Positions 57,900 to 64,000 of a stretch of DNA of 64,000 nt are shown here, piece after piece. The DNA lies in the NCBI RefSeq assembly GCF_000346465.2, contig NC_034015.1, positions 2,400,658 through 2,464,657 on the forward strand, in the 5' to 3' direction. The stretch's first letter is position 1, and each line of letters opens with the position of its first letter. The notes below the pieces were generated by a model, which was given only the letters and a program-made list of their open reading frames with translations, did no database searches and was not told the DNA's origin. The position numbers were made by a program, and so were the translations under genes. Source of the stretch: Prunus persica. Lineage: Eukaryota > Streptophyta > Magnoliopsida > Rosales > Rosaceae.

Positions 57900-60668
57900 C
57901 GTAAATATTTGGGTCTAATTTGGCACACCCAGTCCAGTATCAAAAAGCCCATGTCAATTTTGGACAGCCGGCAACGCTCCTCTTAAACATGGGCCAAAAT
58001 TACACACTCAGCCCAATACTGGAGGCCCAGAAGGACAAGGCAAAATCAGACCCACGCAGTATGGACTAGAATTGGAATCGAGGGCGCCAAGTGAAAAAAC
58101 CCAAACCCAAGTCAGATTCTTACCAAAGCCCAGATTTGAAGAAACCCAAAACAGTTTTTGTCAAAACTACCAGCTCTCCACCCAAACTGAAGAATGGGTC
58201 AAAATACCACTTTAAAAAGTGAAGGCACTCGACCCTGGATTACAGAGGAACTCACATGACTACATAGCTTTGAAAAGTCAACAATTTCAACTGGGTTGAT
58301 AAGGAGTTAATAAAGGCAGGTATAAAAGAAAGACATCTCTGAAATCTCTGCCACCAGAAGATCAAAGTCCCTTTTGTATATTCAGAAAAATTTATGCTCC
58401 AAAGCAGGCACCATTTTGAAGAGATAAGCAGACTACGTTTTGGGAGATAAGTAGGGTGCAGGGAGTTGTTCATCTAGAATATCAAACTAACCATCACAGT
58501 TTGAGCTCTTACAAAGAGCAGTTAAATTCAAAGAAGGGTTAGGTTTTTTTTCAAAGAAAAACAGGGAAGTGACTGCCTTAGGAACGAACTGATGATGGTC
58601 TACTTGCCTTTTCTTTGACATTTGAAAATAAAAGATCTTGTTTTTTAGAAAATCTGCAGCCCATTTTAGAAATTAAAAATCCCACTCCAGCATTTCCTAT
58701 AAATATGAGAGAAGGTGAACAGAGCAAAGGACAACCAAAAAATCAATCAAAGACAAAAATTCAAAATGATCACTTGATCTCAAAGAACCTTCAAACAAAC
58801 TGAAGCAACTGAAAGCTCATTGAACCACAAGAAAGAAGCCAGCTACAAATCAAAACTTCTAGTTTCAGACTTAGACAAATAAGTCAATCAAAACGAGATT
58901 TCTCTCGTTACAAATGTGGTTCAGCAAAAGCCAAATCAAGCAGAGTCTGGGTTTTTATAAATATGAAAACCTCAACAAATTTATGGAGAGCCCTGATCAA
59001 GCAGAATAGGTACCACAGTGCAATTCTAGCTCAGTAATCCTTAAGTCCAGCCACTTCTGCCCCTTTCAGATTGAAGAGGCCGCAATTCTGCCTGTTCAAA
59101 TAGCCTTCCATGGCTTGAAATAGATTAAAACTCTACCAAACTCGAACGTTGGTATCGATTTACAGCTGAAACTTAGCAGTTGAAGTTGTTGATAGTCTAG
59201 TCCAGTACAAGCATACCTAGTCCAGCCAGGATCAGAAGCTTCTATCCAGGCAGAAATGGAAGCCCAACCTTCTTTTTGTCTTTCTAGAGTTGGTTTTTCC
59301 CATTTGAGTTTTGTAAAAGGTAGTTTCGCCTAAAAACAGTTCACTTTTTTACCATTTATTCTGGCCAGAACAACCAATCTTGTACTGTGAAAAATTGTGA
59401 AGACCTCACCAGTCTGAAGCAAGAAAAGAACTTACATGGGAGATATTCCTCACCCAAATTCACAATCGCTTGTTTAGAAATCAGTAACTTGAGGCGCAAG
59501 TTATCTATTTTTAAGAAGTCTGTTAGGATTTTTCATTGCTAGCAGTGGCACGCGCGCACACTACAGAAAGTTTACTTGTTGACCAATCAATGGGTTTCAA
59601 GGCAATGGGGAACTTTGCCCTACCATCACTGGAACAAATATAAAACGGGTGAACAATTTGGCACGCCCAGTGGGACTTCTCAGTATACATACTCCTAGAG
59701 AAATCTTCTAAAGTATATGAATATTGGAAGTTCTAGCCAGAACTCACGCTGCGCCATGGAAAGAGATCAAGCTGCTTTCCGAGAAGGACTAGAGTTAGAA
59801 GAAAGTGATGCTAGGCAGTCAGCCCATGGTAGCACCGGGAGTAGATACAGGAAGCCGTGTTCCGACAGGAGGCCGCAACACAAAGGAGCCAGGATACCTT
59901 GAACAACATGACAACCGTGATGCAATGTAAGTTAATAGGCAGTTCAGGAAGGACTGTGAGGCTGCCATGGCTAGAATTCCAAACCCAGATGTTGCGGTTC
60001 AACAGCTAGACCTCCATTATGGACATCCACCAGGACTGGCATGGCCATACCAAGAGAACCTTCTCATTGCACAGATAGCTGGAATACCAGGGCATGGAGA
60101 AATCCAAGCTGAACAGAGGGGATGAGGCCTTCCCGTCCAAGAGCATGAGGTTCCGGTTCTGCCAGAAGGCCCTGCACCAGTCCAGGCCCCCTAGAATCAA
60201 CTAGAACCTCCACCTATTCCACAACATGTGGCCCCACGTGATCAGCACCTAGCACTTCTGCCTGAGGCACCTGTTGTGTTACCCTACAGACCCAGAAGGA
60301 TGGACCACAATCCAGTCCCTCCAAGAGGCAGAAGAGATAGAAGAGGAAGAGGGGGAATTAACCCCTTTGCCAACAATGATAGGAACATACCAGGGGCAAA
60401 CTAGAGGAATCATCTAGATTTCAAAGAAGAGTAAGAACACAGGGAGGAAGTTCTGCCCAAGCCATACAAAATAGAGCACAGGATTGACCACATCCAGCCA
60501 GAACATGGGCGAAATCCGCACCCTATCAATGCTTTGAATGACATGGGGGCACTTTAGAGAATGATCAGGGAGATGATGGAGCCCGAAGCCAGAAGAGGAG
60601 AGAAAGGCCCACCTACAGAAAACCATATCCAGCTTACATTGATCAGATACTCTATCCCTGGGATTTAA

Positions 60669-61293
60669 GGTACCAAACTTCACCTTGTTCAACGGAGAAG
60701 ATCCCCATGCTTCATCAGTTGAGCATATAGGCAGATTCTCTATTCAGTGCATAGCCATAGAAAATAACCCTCTGTTAAAACTGAGGCTTTTTGGAAATTC
60801 TTTCTCTGGACAAGCCTTCACCTGGTATTCTAGCCTACCAGCCAATTCTGTTCGAACCTGGGAACAAATGGAAAATGTTTTCTATGGTAACTATTTCAGG
60901 ATCCAGTTAGAAGTCACCATCAGTGATCTTGCTGCCCTCAAACAGAGTGAAGATGAGCCTCCTCAGGACTTCATAACCAGATTCAGAAAGCTCAAGAAGA
61001 AATGCCGAATCCCTATGGAAGAAAGGCACTTAATTCAGATGGCTCAAACCGCCCTTAAAATCTCTCTGAGAAAAAGATTTGATGGGATGCTGTTTGGACA
61101 TCTGGCAGAACTGGCGGACAAAGCATCTAAATATGAGGAGCTGCTCAGGAAAGAACAACAGAAGAGGAACTCTTCCAAAGGCACATACTACAAAACCTCT
61201 TCTTCTTCAGTACATAAGGTTGAGGTAGAATTAGAAGAACACACAGAAAGCTCGGAGGAAAGAGAAATTGCAGTGGTAAAATGGCAAAGTTGA
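60669..61293 (+). pseudogene. Gypsy gag
   Basis: The retrotransposon gag domain begins at about 60669 (VPNFTLFNGEDPH, in a frame shifted from the upstream leader) and runs open to 61293. It shows RLFGNSFSGQAFTWYSSL, the FYGNYFRIQ block and DFITRFRKLKKKCRIP, as in PF03732-type gag. The upstream part (59717-60665) is open only in pieces, rich in Pro, Gln and Arg. No clear zinc knuckle follows; a Cys-x-Lys-Cys-x-Cys piece at about 61792-61812 is too short to count. Confidence 0.8.
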
Positions 61294-62650
61294 AACATCC
61301 CATCAGTTGCAAGGCTCTTGCAAAGCCACCAAAGGACCAGAAGCCTCCACCATTCACAGGAGAGTTTGTTCCAAACAAACCAACACAGAACAAGGTCTAT
61401 TCTTTCGATCTAACCAAGGTTAATGTTTGGTTTGATGAGATGCTGCTGCAGAAGGCAATAGAGACAACCCACAGTTGCCTAAGCCAGAGGAACTCAAGGG
61501 CAGACAATATTGCAGGTGGCACAACTCATGGAACCATTCCACCAATAGCTGTGTTGTTTTCAGAGATGTCATACAATGAATAACAGCAAGAAGGCTAAAA
61601 CTGGGGAGAAACCTCCCTCAGTTACAACAGATCTTTTTCCCCAACCTCAAGTCAACATGGTCAACTTAAATTGGCTAGAATAGAAGAGAGACAAACCAGC
61701 AACAGAGGCTAGCTCTAGCAGAGGCAGAAGAGTCACAAGGGAGACTAATCAAAGGCCAAAGGCAACCATCTCGGCTGAGGTAGTGCTGTGTAGCAAGTGC
61801 AAGTGTGAAAGTGAGTTAGAAGTGACTCTGAACAGGCAGAGTAAGTCCACACCTAGCGTTTTTGATAGGATTGGACCATCATACCAGCAAGGCCTAGTTT
61901 CAGATCCATCTAAAGACAGGGCCAGACAGAAGGACTATCTAAGGCCTGCTCAACACAGCAGAAGAATGACAGAGCAGCCAAAGAAGGAAATACCAATTAA
62001 GATGCCCAGAAATGAAAAGCCTTTGGCAACTATCATAGAAGGCAGATGGTATTCTGTTGGAAAAAGCGGTAGACCAACTTTGGAGTTAACTAGAACTCAA
62101 AATAGGAGAGTTTAAAGGCAATACTGCACCTTCTTCAAGAACAGGGATGACACACAGGCACTTCCAGAGACCAGTTTTACCAGAAGAAGGAAAAGTCTAG
62201 AAGTAGCTCCTCAGGCAGAACAAACAACATATCAGCCACAAGAGCTAATGAAGACGATTTCCAGGCATACCTTCCATCCATCCTACCTCATCCCCAGTCA
62301 ATCAGCTTGAACCTTCACAAATACAAGGTGAATCTGAACCTATTCTAATAGAAGGACAAGAAGACTGGACTGAAAAATATGAAAAGGAGTAGTTGGACTA
62401 TGAACCATCTGCAGAAAACCAGACTAGGCTCCTCGAAACAGGGGAACAAGAGGACTGGACAGAAGAGTATGGGGAAGAACAGATGGAGTACGATGGGGAA
62501 GAAGAGGCTTTTGGTGCAGAATTGGAGAGCCTGTTGCAGGGTGATCTTTGGTGCATAATTAGAGAGCATGTTGCAAGGTGATCTTTGGTGCAGAATTGGA
62601 GAGCATGTTTCTCCAAACCAACCAAGGAGATGACCAATCACCTCAGACCT
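61294..62650 (+). pseudogene. Gypsy gag-pol spacer, decayed, with 37-bp tandem repeat
   Basis: Several short open pieces (61281-61583, 61783-62115, 62393-62581) with acidic and Gln/Glu-rich peptides, no recognisable enzyme domain. At 62511-62612 a 37-bp unit starting 'ttggtgcagaattggagagc' is repeated nearly three times and breaks the frame. Confidence 0.6.
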
Positions 62651-63049
62651 CTGTTCATAATAGCAAACTTTGGGGGCATTCCTATTCCCAAAGCAATGGT
62701 GGATGAAGGTGCAACCATTAATCTTTTGCCTCACAGATTACTGAGCAAGATGGGCAGAACATAAAAGGATCTAATTCCAACGCGTTTGATTGTCACCAAC
62801 TTTGCTGGGGGCATCACTAAGACTCATGGAATCCTAGATGTGGACGTCATAGTTGGAACCAAGGAGCTGAAGATTGCATTTTTTGTGGTAGACACCACTT
62901 CTACCACTTACAATGCATTGCTTGGCAGGGACTGGACCCACCAAAGTCTACGTGCTCTCCCAGGAAGAGAGTCTACAGGAGGAAGTGGAAGATCCATTAC
63001 AAGAGATAAACTAAGGGACAGAAGAGGATCAAAGAACCACTTTCGTTAG
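62651..63049 (+). pseudogene. Gypsy aspartic protease region
   Basis: Reads FGGIPIPKAMVDEGATINLLP, a retropepsin-like site in which relatives have Asp-Thr/Ser-Gly; here the middle residue is Glu (DEG), which should abolish activity. A TAA at about 62762 follows, then GGITKTHGILDVDVIVGTKE and ALLGRDWTH, the C-terminal flap and ALLGRDW signature of gypsy proteases. Confidence 0.75.
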
Positions 63050-63059
63050 TGCGCTGCTG

Positions 63060-63994
63060 AAAGAACCACTCAAGAGTGAAATCATTGCACTTTGGCATGA
63101 TTTTAGAGACTATTTTGCTTGGCATTATCATGAGATGCCTAGATTAGACAGAAAACTGGTAGAACACAAGCTGCCAATCAAAGAAGGCTATCTTCCAGTC
63201 AAACAGGCCAGAAGAAGGATGTCTATGGAAACATAACTGAAAGTCAAGGAAGAAATAGAAAGATTGGTCAAGGCAGGATTCATCAGACCATCCATTTATG
63301 CTGATTGGCTAGCCAATATTGTGCCAGTTCTGAAAAGAAAAACAAGGGCAGTTAGGATCTATGTGGATTATAGGAATCTGAATGAAGCATCTCCCAAGGA
63401 TGAATATCCTATGCCAATGGCAGATATGCTAGTAGATGGAGCTGCTCATAACCAAATGCTATCTTTTATGGATGGCAATGTAGGATATAATCAGATTATA
63501 GTAGCAGAAGAAGACATCCATAAAACAGCCTTCATGTGCCCAAGACATATAGGTGCTTTTGAATACACTGTAATGCCTTTTGGCTTGAGAAATGCAAGAG
63601 CCACTTATCAAAGAGCAATGAATTCTATTTTCCATGATATGAAGGCCATTCTCTAGAGGTGTATATAGATGATGTGGTGATTAAATCCCCAGAAGAAGAA
63701 GATCATGTATCTAATCTGAAAAGGGCATTCCTAAGAATGAGACAACATAAGTTGAAAATGAATCCCAAGAAATGTGTTTTCGCAGTTCAAGCAGAAAATT
63801 TCTTAGGTTTCTTGGTCCACCAAAAGGGCATAGAGATCGATAAAAATGAAGCAAAATCCATCATAGAAGCTCTACCACCTCGGAACAAGAAAGAGTTGCT
63901 GATTCTTCTAGGAAAAATTAACTTTCTCCTCCTTGTTAAGATTGAAGCAGGAACATATATTCATGTGGGAGGAACAACACTAGCAGGCTTTTGA
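63060..63994 (+). pseudogene. Gypsy reverse transcriptase, N-terminal part
   Basis: Shows HKLPIKEGYLPVKQARRR, a stop at about 63235, then VRIYVDYRNLNEASPKDEYP, DGNVGYNQIIVAEEDIHKTA and VMPFGLRNARATYQRAMNSI. A stop at 63654-63656 with a frame step follows, then the catalytic YIDDVVIKS at about 63662-63688 and NPKKCVFAVQAENFLGFLVH. The Tat-like 'KTAF...GAFEY' spacing and SFMDGNVGYNQI support a Tat/Ogre-type RT. The window ends soon after. Confidence 0.85.
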
Positions 63995-64000
63995 GGAAAT

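Larger units (their letters stand above)
57900..64000 (+). mobile_element. Ty3-gypsy retrotransposon, Tat/Ogre type, 5' part
   Basis: The probable 5' LTR ends near 59655 ('gaaca'), followed by a primer-binding site 'tggcacgcccagtgggac' (59659-59676), a kind used by Tat-lineage elements. The order then is leader and gag (59717-61293), a long gag-pol spacer, protease (62676-63000) and RT (63060-63994), and the window ends inside RT. The LTR start cannot be set without the 3' LTR; 57900 is a guess from the change in sequence character. Frames are broken throughout. Family from RT text and PBS; lineage name is inference. Confidence 0.75.

Overview
The window is nuclear DNA of a flowering plant, most likely a woody eudicot. 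A Rosaceae (Prunus-like) origin is my best guess, from the look of the repeats (a Cassandra LTR of the rosaceous type, Tat-type gypsy and copia families), but I could not test it. Genes have plant GT-AG introns, the intergenic DNA is AT-rich, and most of the window is nested, decayed transposable elements. I see no bacterial, organellar or viral gene content, no CRISPR array and no undescribed multi-gene system.

Layout. 1-1900: MITE debris, a 232-bp tandem duplication and a strong 72-bp hairpin upstream of gene 1. 1945-4163 (+): a complete three-exon WOX11/WOX12-type homeobox gene. 4164-11715: intergenic DNA with a 1.58-kb long-TIR (Mutator-like) element and two tRNA-derived SINEs. 11716-13289 (-): a complete three-exon R2R3-MYB of subgroup 21 (MYB105/MYB117, LOF-like), with a TATA box and a G-rich tract upstream. 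13870-22100: mostly featureless intergenic DNA with one MITE. 22100-29220: a duplicated intergenic segment that brackets copies of a non-coding LTR element, a long-TIR element holding a solo Cassandra LTR, and a broken MYB/SANT-like gene.

29678-32188: a non-autonomous LTR element with perfect 5-bp target duplications and no gag-pol, followed directly by a SINE. 33558-38314: a full-length but dead copia element (PBS, PPT, GTTTA duplications) split inside its reverse transcriptase by a MITE. 39517-40288: a hAT-type element with a perfect 8-bp duplication. 40982-41976 (-): a 5'-truncated RNA polymerase III subunit RPC8 (NRPC7) copy with intact-looking splice sites except one. 42400-49500: nested DNA with LTR-like fragments, a truncated CACTA element, a high-order tandem repeat array and a GC-rich hAT element. 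49886-50183 and 55071-55520 (-): exons and promoter of one or two unrecognised host genes, with a dead copia element (3' LTR present, no 5' LTR seen) between them. 55758-56582: another hAT-type element. 57900-64000: the 5' part of a Tat/Ogre-type Ty3-gypsy element, running off the window.

Only the WOX and MYB genes look intact and functional. Both are developmental transcription factors, in convergent orientation about 7.5 kb apart (WOX stop to MYB stop). Nothing in the sequence links them functionally. Exon coordinates were read by eye from reading frame, splice consensus and family conservation, without transcript data.
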